Source of the DNA: Salinivirga cyanobacteriivorans | GTDB lineage: Bacteria; Bacteroidota; Bacteroidia; Bacteroidales; Salinivirgaceae | Length of the DNA stretch: 64,000 nucleotides | Assembly: GCF_001443605.1 (NCBI RefSeq) | Contig: NZ_CP013118.1 | Location: 4,303,001-4,367,000, forward strand | Reading direction: 5' to 3' | Shown here: in pieces, positions 28,349 through 36,700 of the stretch | Numbering within the stretch: position 1 is the stretch's first letter | Layout of the letters: every line of letters begins with the position of its first letter | Notes under the pieces: model-generated | Seen by the model: only the letters and a program-made list of their open reading frames with translations | Told to the model about the DNA's origin: nothing | Database searches by the model: none | Program-made: the position numbers and the translations under genes

Positions 28349-29431
28349 TTATTTAAAAATAAAAGCTGTGGGGATGATACCGACTCTGAAGGTGTCTATG
28401 GCTGTACCATCTGTTAGATGGCGATATACAGCCCCCCTCTGTATATTATCAATTGCATCGGCAACATAAATGTCACCATTACGCGGGTCTACACCTATTG
28501 CAGCGAAACCGCGGTCGTATGCGCCATCGTAAGGGCTTTCAATAAAAAGCTCTGTAGTGCTGTTTTCATAAATTGACCGGCGATATACATCTCCGTTGAT
28601 GAAATAGAGCGTGTCGCCAGTGTTGTTTATTGCCAGATCAGAAGGTGATGTTGATAAATCGAATCGCTGCATTGAAACTATTTGTCGTGTTTGCGGATCT
28701 AATTGGAGTAACGCAGGCTCCTCATGTCCGAAAGGGTTTCCGGCAAAACCTCCGTCAGTCAGTACCCATATATTTTCATTTTTATCCATTACCATGCTTC
28801 TTGGTTGTATGGGTACAGCAATGGAGTCAATCCATTGGTCGGTTTCTGTGTTAATAACCAGAAGTTTGTCATCGTAGCTCCAGCAATTTACAAAGAGGTA
28901 TTTACCGTGTTGAAGCATTTGTTCTGTAGCATGCTGTGCAAAATCAGGATGGTTATTATCCACATCTATGGCTCCTGTAACCTCAAAAGTCAGTGGGTTT
29001 ACTATGTTTATTGTTTTACTGTAAAGGTCAGTTACATAAGCTTTCGAATCATTTATAAAATGTATGTACCGTGGTGAAGTCAGTCCTGTGATTTTTCCTG
29101 CAAACTCAAAAGTATTGGTATTGATGACATAAATTTTTCCGCTATTGTTAAGGACTATAAATCCAAGACTGTCTTTGATTGTCATCGATTGTGCTACATC
29201 GCCCAGCGGTGCTCCATTTGCTTCTGCAAAAATATTATTTTGCACAATAAGTGAGTCGGGTTTGTAAAAAGAGAGCGATGCATTGTCGTACATGAAATTG
29301 CCCTCGTTTAGTATAAAAACTCCAGTTGATTGTTCATCATAATCATTGAGGTTATACCACTGGTCATCATTCATGCATGAATGCATCAACAAGCCGACTA
29401 AAAGCAATATGTATGAAAGTTTTAGTGTCAT
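28349..29431 (-). CDS. Beta-propeller lipoprotein (YncE/DUF5074 type, BtuG-like)
   Basis: 360 residues. A lipoprotein signal peptide ends LLMHSC, followed by the acidic MNDDQ typical of surface-exposed Bacteroidota lipoproteins. The rest is a seven-bladed YncE-like propeller (GVFILNEGNFMYDNASLS, SKTINIVNPLTFEVTGAI, DPRNGDIYVADAIDNI). Members of this DUF5074 group often lie beside TonB receptors for corrinoids, and BtuG of Bacteroides binds cobalamin. No receptor is adjacent here, so ligand binding is only suggested. A TAAATTTG box (29440-29447, minus strand) lies 9 bp before the ATG, giving an almost leaderless mRNA if used. Confidence 0.78.
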   Translation of the reverse strand: MTLKLSYILLLVGLLMHSCMNDDQWYNLNDYDEQSTGVFILNEGNFMYDNASLSFYKPDSLIVQNNIFAEANGAPLGDVAQSMTIKDSLGFIVLNNSGKIYVINTNTFEFAGKITGLTSPRYIHFINDSKAYVTDLYSKTINIVNPLTFEVTGAIDVDNNHPDFAQHATEQMLQHGKYLFVNCWSYDDKLLVINTETDQWIDSIAVPIQPRSMVMDKNENIWVLTDGGFAGNPFGHEEPALLQLDPQTRQIVSMQRFDLSTSPSDLAINNTGDTLYFINGDVYRRSIYENSTTELFIESPYDGAYDRGFAAIGVDPRNGDIYVADAIDNIQRGAVYRHLTDGTAIDTFRVGIIPTAFIFK

Positions 29432-29494
29432 GAATATGCAAATTTAGCTTTTTTGAGTGGCACTATTCCGAATAGTGAAATCTTTTTTGAATTG

Positions 29495-29636
29495 ACAAAT
29501 CCGTTGGTTTAGTTTTTCACCTTTTTTATCAAAATCAGAGACTTGATTTTGAAGGATTTTGAACCCTGCAGCGAAAATTGCGTATATTTTCATAACTTCA
29601 CATAAAATTTTGACCAATGAGAATCATAACTATTTT
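29495..29636 (+). repeat. Left copy of 142-bp target duplication flanking the IS1634-type element
   Basis: Identical over 142 bp to 31259-31400. It contains the upstream region and the first 20 bases (ATG at 29617) of the lipoprotein gene whose complete copy starts at 31381. Very long, variable target duplications are known for IS1634 and IS1549. Confidence 0.93.
29529..29552 (+). promoter_or_regulatory. Perfect 9-bp inverted repeat (left copy)
   Basis: TCAAAATCA - GAGACT - TGATTTTGA, with a second copy at 31293-31316 inside the other half of the target duplication. No T-tract follows. It lies between the divergent propeller lipoprotein and 130-residue lipoprotein genes, so an operator is possible; nothing else supports a function. 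Confidence 0.35.
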
Positions 29637-29679
29637 CCTGTTTTCCGGATTATTTTCACCTAAAAAAATAAGCTATTAG
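29617..29679 (+). pseudogene. Orphan start of the lipoprotein gene read into the IS end
   Basis: The duplicated ATG and six codons (MRIITI) fuse to 14 codons of the left IS end and stop at TAG 29677-29679 (20 residues). It is a by-product of the duplication; the intact gene is at 31381. Confidence 0.8.
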
Positions 29680-29705
29680 TTATCAGCACATTATCATAAT
29701 GATTC

Positions 29706-29723
29706 TTTTAAAAGTGGGTGTCC
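29706..29723 (+). repeat. Subterminal direct repeat in IS1634-type copy 1 (left)
   Basis: TTTTAAAAGTGGGTGTCC, repeated with one change (G to A) at 31226-31243, just inside the right end. The pair brackets the transposase gene; the left member is followed at 29729-29736 by TATATTTG, a -7 box match. Confidence 0.7.
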
Positions 29724-29740
29724 CGTGCTATATTTGTTGA

Positions 29741-31231
29741 ATGTTTGTTCGGAAGAAGAAAAATAAAAGTGGTAGTGTAAGCATTCAAATCATTAAGAAA
29801 ATTGATAGGAGTAATAAAGTTATCAAGACTATAGGCTCCTCATCAGAACCAGATGAAATTGAACGACTTTATTACAAAGCCTTATATGAACTGCCTCGTT
29901 TATATGGCCCTACGTTATTTGATCCACTAAAAGAATCCAGAATATGCGATCTAACAAATGATGATATTCATGTAGTTGGACCTGAGCTTATTTTCAGCAA
30001 AATTTTCAATTATATAGGATTTAATCAAATAAAGGATGAGTTGTTTAAAGCCTTGTGTATTTCCAGGATAACACATCCAGGCAGTAAACTTAATTTATCT
30101 CTATATCTACAGGAAAACCATAAATCAGATATTTCTGTAGATAGGATTTATTATTTCATGGATCGTTTAAACTCGAGGTATAAAAAGCAAGTTGAAGAGA
30201 TCAGTTTTCAATACACAAAAAAAGTATTGGGGGGCAAAATAGGAATTGTCTTTTATGATATGACTACGATTTATTTTGAAAGTAGTCAACCAGACGAACT
30301 AAAACAAACAGGTTTCTCAAAGGATGGGAAACACCAGCACCCACAAATATTTTTAGGGCTGCTAGTCGGCAAGGAAGGGTATCCAATTGGATACGATATT
30401 TTTGAAGGTAGTATCTATGAAGGCCATACTTTGATCCCTATATTAGAAAAATTTGAGCGGCGGTTTAGTTTAAATAAACCCATTGTAGTAGCTGATGCCG
30501 GGTTATTATCAGCAAAAAATATTGAGTCACTGAAAATCAATCGATATACATTCATTTTAGGAGCAAGAATCAAAAATGAAAATAATATCATAAAAAAACA
30601 GATCAGGGAACTGAACCTGCAAGATGGACAAATTGCAAAAATAGAAAAGCCAGATAACACTGTCTTATTTATAAGTTTTTCTGATAAAAGGGCAAAGAAA
30701 GACCTTTCAAATAGAGAACGTGGATTAAAAAGATTAGAGAAAAGCCTAAATGCAGGTCGATTGACAAAAAGCAATATTAACAACCGTGGTTACAACAAGT
30801 ATCTAAAAATGCAAGGAGAACTCAAGATAAATATTGATTATGAAAAGTTTAGAAATGATTCTACATGGGATGGTTTAAAGGGATATCTCACAAACACAAA
30901 ACTATCAGGGAAAGAAGTAATTGAAAACTATAATAACCTATGGAAAATTGAAAAAGCATTTAGGATATCTAAGACTGACCTTAAAATCAGACCAATTTAT
31001 CATCGATTAAAAGAAAGAATTGAAGCTCATATTTGTATTTCATTTGTTTCATACTTACTGTACAAAGAATTAGAAAAAACACTTAAAGAGAATGACACTG
31101 GCATATCTATAAATAAAGCAATTAAAGCTATAAATAAGATGTATGAAATTCAAGTCGGTAATAAAAGAATTCTACTTAGGAACAATGAAACTCAACAAAA
31201 CATTATTGACCTAATAAACTCGAAATTTTAA
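29741..31231 (+). CDS. IS1634-family transposase
   Basis: 496-residue DDE transposase. The N-terminus MFVRKKKNKSGSVSIQI is the usual family start. Catalytic residues are in IVFYDMTTIYFES, PIVVADAGLLS and WKIEKAFRISKTDLKIRPI. A TATATTTG -7 box (29729-29736) ends only 4 bp before the ATG, so the mRNA may be leaderless. It appears intact. The copy at 62613 differs at one residue that I could see (Glu to Asp late in the protein). Confidence 0.95.
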   Translation: MFVRKKKNKSGSVSIQIIKKIDRSNKVIKTIGSSSEPDEIERLYYKALYELPRLYGPTLFDPLKESRICDLTNDDIHVVGPELIFSKIFNYIGFNQIKDELFKALCISRITHPGSKLNLSLYLQENHKSDISVDRIYYFMDRLNSRYKKQVEEISFQYTKKVLGGKIGIVFYDMTTIYFESSQPDELKQTGFSKDGKHQHPQIFLGLLVGKEGYPIGYDIFEGSIYEGHTLIPILEKFERRFSLNKPIVVADAGLLSAKNIESLKINRYTFILGARIKNENNIIKKQIRELNLQDGQIAKIEKPDNTVLFISFSDKRAKKDLSNRERGLKRLEKSLNAGRLTKSNINNRGYNKYLKMQGELKINIDYEKFRNDSTWDGLKGYLTNTKLSGKEVIENYNNLWKIEKAFRISKTDLKIRPIYHRLKERIEAHICISFVSYLLYKELEKTLKENDTGISINKAIKAINKMYEIQVGNKRILLRNNETQQNIIDLINSKF

Positions 31232-31243
31232 AAATGGGTGTCC
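31226..31243 (+). repeat. Subterminal direct repeat in IS1634-type copy 1 (right)
   Basis: TTTTAAAAATGGGTGTCC, overlapping the transposase stop codon; partner of 29706-29723. Confidence 0.7.
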
Positions 31244-31258
31244 TATCCGGAAAACAGG

Positions 31259-31400
31259 ACAAATCCGTTGGTTTAGTTTTTCACCTTTTTTATCAAAATC
31301 AGAGACTTGATTTTGAAGGATTTTGAACCCTGCAGCGAAAATTGCGTATATTTTCATAACTTCACATAAAATTTTGACCAATGAGAATCATAACTATTTT
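31259..31400 (+). repeat. Right copy of 142-bp target duplication
   Basis: Identical to 29495-29636. It supplies the upstream region and first 20 coding bases of the lipoprotein gene at 31381, so that gene stays whole despite the insertion. Confidence 0.93.
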
Positions 31401-31773
31401 AATCGCATTGTCCTTTTTCTTTTTCGGTTGCGAAAAAGATAAAGATGAATATAAATCCATCACAGGTGAATGGCTTGTTGAGGATACCGGTGATTTAACC
31501 AATTACAGACGTTATGAGGTTGGTATACAACGTTCACAAGCAGATACTTCATTGTTTATAATTACCAATTTTTACAGAACAGGCATTAACAGTGAAACGT
31601 ATGTTTTAGTCGAGGGCCTGAACATCAGCATAAATACCCAACAGGTAGGCAATTATATTATTCAGGGTTCAGGTACCATAGAACCAGATTATAAGCAAAT
31701 AAATCTTGAATATGAGGTAAATGGAGGCGAAGTAGGTTACGAAACCGTCATTAGTTTAATGACAAGGGATTAG
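31381..31773 (+). CDS. Small lipoprotein of unknown function
   Basis: 130 residues. A lipoprotein signal peptide (MRIITILIALSFFFFGC) has lipobox FFGC, then a charged EKDKDEYK linker. The mature part begins SITGEWLVEDTGD and is rich in beta strands, which recalls lipocalin-like lipoproteins (GxW near the start), but I do not recognise a family with confidence. It was the target of the IS1634-type insertion and survived because its start was duplicated. Its last 4 bases overlap the convergent thioredoxin-like gene. Confidence 0.72.
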   Translation: MRIITILIALSFFFFGCEKDKDEYKSITGEWLVEDTGDLTNYRRYEVGIQRSQADTSLFIITNFYRTGINSETYVLVEGLNISINTQQVGNYIIQGSGTIEPDYKQINLEYEVNGGEVGYETVISLMTRD

Positions 31774-32027
31774 TCCTGGAAACGCAAAATAAAGTCTTCC
31801 ACCTCATTGAGCCCAAAATTACGCACAAAACGCTTCATTTCTTTTTCTCCGTCTAAAAAAAGCAGGGCGGGGGCACTAAAAAGTAAGTATTTACCCTTTG
31901 CTTCGGGGTTGGCAGCCAAATCAACAGTTTCGAATGGAATATCATAATGTGCGGCCAGCTTTTTAGCGCGTGGCTCCAGGGCATGGCATGTGCTGCAGTG
32001 TGGTGTAATGAAATATTTTATCTTCAT
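31770..32027 (-). CDS. Small thioredoxin-fold protein
   Basis: 85 residues with redox motif ITPHCSTCHALEP (Cys11, Cys14), a cis-Pro-like SAPALLFLDGE strand and C-terminal helix. No signal peptide, so cytosolic. It follows ispF by 4 bp at the end of the porU-porV-ispF operon. Likely a minimal thioredoxin/glutaredoxin-like protein; partner unknown. Confidence 0.82.
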   Translation of the reverse strand: MKIKYFITPHCSTCHALEPRAKKLAAHYDIPFETVDLAANPEAKGKYLLFSAPALLFLDGEKEMKRFVRNFGLNEVEDFILRFQD

Positions 32028-32031
32028 AATT

Positions 32032-32511
32032 TTAAATAGCTTGTATTATAACAGATGCGTAGGCTTCGACACCTTCTTCTCTACCTACAAAACCCAGTTT
32101 TTCTGTTGTTGTGGCTTTAACAGATATTTTTTCGGTTGGTTCGCCAAGTGCTTCTGCAATTCTGAAACACATTTGGTCTATAAAAGGTTTTATTTTTGGC
32201 TGCTGAAGTGCTATGGTGGCATCGAGGTTACCTAGCCGGTAGCCTTTCTTTTTTACCAGGTCATAACTTAATTTCAATAAATCCAGGCTATCAGCATTTT
32301 TATACTTTGGGTCGGTATCCGGGAAGTGTGTGCCGATATCTTTTAACGCAGCAGCTCCTAAAATTGCATCGCTGATGGCATGCAATAATACATCACCGTC
32401 GGAATGGGCTATGGTACCTTTGTGGTGTTCAATTTTCACCCCTCCAAGAATCAGACTTTCGCCTTCAGCCAGCCTGTGCACATCGTATCCAAAGCCTGTT
32501 CTGATTTGCAT
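32032..32511 (-). CDS. ispF: 2-C-methyl-D-erythritol 2,4-cyclodiphosphate synthase
   Basis: Fifth step of the MEP isoprenoid pathway: cyclises CDP-methylerythritol 2-phosphate, releasing CMP. 159 residues, normal length. Metal ligands Asp10 and His12 are in GFGYDVHRL and His44 is in SDGDVLLHAISDAILGA. DIGTHFPDTDPKYKNADS and KATTTEKLGFVGREEGVEAYA complete the signature. It lies 24 bp downstream of porV; the order porU-porV-ispF is also known from Porphyromonas gingivalis. Confidence 0.97.
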   Translation of the reverse strand: MQIRTGFGYDVHRLAEGESLILGGVKIEHHKGTIAHSDGDVLLHAISDAILGAAALKDIGTHFPDTDPKYKNADSLDLLKLSYDLVKKKGYRLGNLDATIALQQPKIKPFIDQMCFRIAEALGEPTEKISVKATTTEKLGFVGREEGVEAYASVIIQAI

Positions 32512-32535
32512 ATGTAAGATGTATGGTTAGCGTTC

Positions 32536-33726
32536 CTAGTTAGGCTCTGCCATTGCATCGAAATTGAAGAGCAATGAGAACCTGATGGTATTTTTTAATG
32601 GATTGTTAGCTGTGGTTGGAATTAAATACGCCACATCGATTCCAAAAACATTAAGTCTCAATCCTGCTCCCATAGTAAAATACTTACGATTACCTTTCTC
32701 ACGTGGCTCGTGGAAATAGCCTGCACGGAAAGCCAGTTTTTTATCGTACCAGTATTCAATGCCTATCGAAGTATTTATTTCTTTCATTTCTTCTTCAAGG
32801 GTAGACATGCCGCTAATTCCAGGGGCGTCATAGAATGATTCTACAATTGCTGTTGCTACAGAAACATCTGTTACATCGTCTGCCACAAAAGCACTATCCT
32901 GGTTGTAGCTATAGGTTGTAGTTGGGGCCAGTAGTTTATTAAAATCAATGGCAATGCCCAGGCTGTTGTAATCGTCGAGCTGATACATGAATGCACCACC
33001 TAACCGCATGTTCATGGGCAGGAAGTTTTTTGTGTTTTCTGAATAGGCCACTTTTGACCCTATATTGGAGAAATTTAGTCCATAGTTCATCTTTGCATCT
33101 TTTCCTGCCACATCCAACTCCTTGGTGTAAAATAAACCCAGGTCAAATGCAAAAGCGTTTCCGGGGTGGGTGTTTTCATCAGTTGATCCTGTAAGGTTGG
33201 AGTGGATGTATCTGGCTGATAAAGCCATTGAGAATTCTTCACCTAGGCGCCTTGCGTAAGTACCGGAAAGCGAAAACTCATTTGGGTTAAATGTTTTAAT
33301 AGCTTCTCCCTGGTTATCGGTAAATTGAATATCGCCAAGTGAAAAATACCGTAACCCTGCTGCTATCACCTGGTTTTCGTCTAGTCTGTAGTGTCCTGTA
33401 AGGTAGGCCAGGTTAATATCATCTACCAGAAAACGCAACCATGGGGTGTATGATAATGACATTCCAAAATCGTTTTCAATAAAGCTTAGTTTTGCAGGGT
33501 TCCAATACATTGAGGCTTCATCGGGAGTAGTTGCTACACCGGCATCGCCCATTCCTGCTGATCTGGAGTCAGGTGCTATCATTAAAAACGGCACCGCTGT
33601 ACGTATAGGGTTATATTCTTTCCCTTGTAATTCGTCAATCGTTATTTCGTTCTGTGCATTAGCTGAATTTGCTGCTATGCTTATAATCAGTGCTAGGAAA
33701 GATACTACTTTTACAAATCTCATCAT
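32536..33726 (-). CDS. porV: T9SS outer-membrane protein PorV (LptO)
   Basis: Outer-membrane beta-barrel that delivers T9SS cargo from the translocon to the PorU sortase. 396 residues from the ATG at 33724-33726, which starts the signal peptide MMRFVKVVSFLALIISIAAN...SANAQ. A TTG 45 bp earlier is open but adds residues unlike a signal. The PorV hallmark is FLMIAPDSRSAGMGDAGVAT with SMYWNPAKL. The C-terminus ends in barrel strands (NTIRFSLLFNFDA). It follows porU by 45 bp. Confidence 0.93.
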   Translation of the reverse strand: MMRFVKVVSFLALIISIAANSANAQNEITIDELQGKEYNPIRTAVPFLMIAPDSRSAGMGDAGVATTPDEASMYWNPAKLSFIENDFGMSLSYTPWLRFLVDDINLAYLTGHYRLDENQVIAAGLRYFSLGDIQFTDNQGEAIKTFNPNEFSLSGTYARRLGEEFSMALSARYIHSNLTGSTDENTHPGNAFAFDLGLFYTKELDVAGKDAKMNYGLNFSNIGSKVAYSENTKNFLPMNMRLGGAFMYQLDDYNSLGIAIDFNKLLAPTTTYSYNQDSAFVADDVTDVSVATAIVESFYDAPGISGMSTLEEEMKEINTSIGIEYWYDKKLAFRAGYFHEPREKGNRKYFTMGAGLRLNVFGIDVAYLIPTTANNPLKNTIRFSLLFNFDAMAEPN

Positions 33727-33771
33727 CGTGCTTTTTAAAAATAAGGGTACAAAATTAAGTATTTTTTTCAA

Positions 33772-36700
33772 TTATCGTAATATTACCAGCTTTTCAAATT
33801 TTTCGCCACTTTTCCCGTCTGCTGTTGATAACCGTACTTTGTAGATGTATACGCCACGTCCGATACGGTCGCCAAAATCATCTCTTCCATCCCAAACGAT
33901 AGGGTTATTCATATATTGTGTGCCCGAAACAGAAGTTTCCAGTGTTTTAATGAGTTTTCCTGAAATGGTAAATATTTGAATGCGCACATCGATCATTTCA
34001 TTGGCCTGGTTATGCTCGAAGAGAAAACTTGTTTTGGTTGTAAAAGGGTTCGGATAGTTCAATACGTGCTCTAAAACCACATCAGCCGAGTTGGCTACAT
34101 AAAATTCCACATACGATTTCGATGAGTTATTGAGTATATCCCAGGCTTTAACCTCAATGGTATTGAGTCCTTCATCAAGATCAATCAGTTGGTATTCTAC
34201 TTTACCCGATTGATAGCTGTTGAGATCGTTTTCGTAAAAATCGTTAAGGTTTATTCTGTTGTTGATGTCTTCATTCAGGGTGGCTGTTAAATCGTGGCCA
34301 ATTACATTCCCCGTGGTATTTACTCCGTATTCATCGCGCAAATGCGCAATTAATAGTGGTGACTCATCGGTTGTACCCCCACTAACAAATGTGGTATCGT
34401 TCATGTAAACATCTATTTGCGGTCCCTGACTATCATCAACAATTAAAGAATCTGATCCACCGACTATAAAGTTGTCAAAGTGGCCATAGGCATCTGTTTG
34501 TGTGTTTTCGGCATAATAGGATATCTTGCCCTGTCCGAACTCATAGTTGATGTCGATGGGTACAATAAATTCGAAACTGAACTCACCGTTTTGAACAGAT
34601 GCTTTACCTTTATATATAACATTTGAATATTCGTAGTAATTGAAACTGCCAGAGGGGCTGTTATCATTATTGAGGGTCTGTTTTTTCTTTAGTTTATCGT
34701 AAATTACAGGGTAAACCGTTCCATTAAAGTTCATTTTTGAGTTTCCTGTGGAGTCTGCAATATGGCCGTGAATTCTTATTTTCTTCAGTGCTTTAAGAGT
34801 GTCAGCAATAGCTGTATCGGGCTCATTGAAAGCTTCAATTCCGTTTATGGAGTCTGTAATAATTCTTTTGGGCGGCACATCTAATCTTACCGCCGGGTCG
34901 CCGAAAAGCGTGAAGTTACGCAGGTTGTTTCCGGAGGTTAAATTTTTAGTAATGGCAATTACTTCTCCCAGGGTTTTGTACTGGCCGTCTTCATTTGGTT
35001 CAAAAATGGTATTGTAAAGGTTCTCGCTTAATGTTTGATTGGCATTACCGTAAACAACCCGGGTGGTGGAAAACAGGGTGATGGCACCACCGTTTTCTTT
35101 TAATAAAATGGCTTCGCCTAGCGATTGGCGGTTTTTATTGTCATACCGACTTACTTCACAAGATCCGGTTACAAAAAACGGAAGTTTATCGTTAGTCCAG
35201 TTTTTTACTGTGTTTTTGTTTAAAATACCTTCATGGGCCAGACGGGTTTCGCTACCGTGCCCCGTATAGTTGAAGATGAGTACTCCTCGGTGTATGTTTC
35301 CGTTAATGGCTTTGGTTACCTCCGGATATCTTTCACCGGCGGGCGTTGATTCCTGTGGGTAGGCATCCATCAGGATCATTTTTGGATTCATCCATTTGTA
35401 TTTGTTTCTTACAATTGTAGCCAATTCATAGGCATCTTGTTGCAGGTAATAATCTATACCATCTGCGTCGTCGCCCACAAAAACAAGATCGTTTTTCCAT
35501 GGGCCAAGGTTCGGGTTTGCAACATAATCAATGGTTTTGTCTACCATTATTTGTGCCTGATTTACTGTGCTTACTGGAAAGCGACCAACACCCATGTCTA
35601 ACGTTCCGTTGAGATCCAGGCTACCTTCATCACCTCCCTCGCCACTATCGAGCATTACAAAAAAGTCGTCACATGCTACAGATCGATAGCTATACACCCA
35701 ATCGGTCTGAAATGTTGGTATGTAATTGCTATTGTTGTTTTCTGAAATATTGTCATAAGAACCGTCTCCAAAAAGTAAGAGGTGTTTGGGCATTTCAGCA
35801 TCGTTTGAAGCCCTGTCGTAATACATTCTAAGATAGTTTCTGATTGCCGAGACATCCTGATTTCCGCTTGAAAATTCGTTATAAATTTTTTGTGGCTCAA
35901 TTATTCTTACTGTGAGGTTTTCACGATTTCTATGGAATTGTGCAAGCTCTTCAGCCTGGTCCCTGAAATCTGGGTGAACCAAAATGAATAAATCATAGAA
36001 TCCTTCACCATGTAGGTTTTGATTTTCAACTGCGCCGGCGTCTGTTGGAGTGAGCGCATTTTCATGTTCAAATGCTACAAACATGTTTTGATCGTCGGCA
36101 GGGTATTTGAAACTTGTAGTGGTCCCATTTCTATTCAGATTCACATTTACCGGTGCTCCTGTATTGCTGATATTCCATACAATACCATTTTCAGGCAGGT
36201 TGCTCAGCTGATACCGTACAATATCTGGTTTACCAATATCCTGAAAGTTTTGCATTATCAATTGGTCCTCTTCATAAATCAATGAACGTTCTGCAATAAC
36301 TGCAACATCACCCACATAACCATTTGCTGTTACGTTGGAGGAGGCGTACTCCATGGTTATTGTAAATTCATCTGATGTTGTATTTACTGTCGCTTCTGAA
36401 ATTGTAGAGCGACCTTTGTCGTAGGACCCGCTTTGTGCCACACTGGTTTGGTGAAACATGTTTCCATCGAGGTACATCCTGAAATATGAAGTTACCCCTG
36501 AGCAGATAGCCCCAACATGGGTTTTGACTTTAATAGGGCTGCTTTCAACAATATTCGGAAAGTTAAAGTTAAACGATTCATCTTCTCCGGGTTGCAGTGG
36601 TTCGCCAAAAAAGGTGCGTCCTGTATAATTTAGATTTGTTGTCCGGTGATTAAAATATTGTACGTCGGTAAATGTATTTCTGCTAAGCGTATGGTTCTCA

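Larger units (their letters stand above)
29637..31258 (+). mobile_element. IS1634-family insertion sequence, copy 1
   Basis: 1622-bp element with terminal inverted repeats CCTGTTTTCCGGAT (29637-29650) and ATCCGGAAAACAGG (31245-31258), one transposase gene, and a 142-bp direct repeat on either side. A second copy begins at 62509, and I found only four substitutions between the shared 1492 bp. Confidence 0.95.

Noticed and set aside
30415-30783. 122-residue minus-strand frame in the IS1634-type transposase (also at 63287-63655)
   Set aside because: Antisense to the DDE domain and identical in both copies only because the copies are identical.
33727-33771. TTG start for porV at 33771
   Set aside because: It adds 15 residues ahead of a normal signal peptide; ATG at 33726 is the better start.
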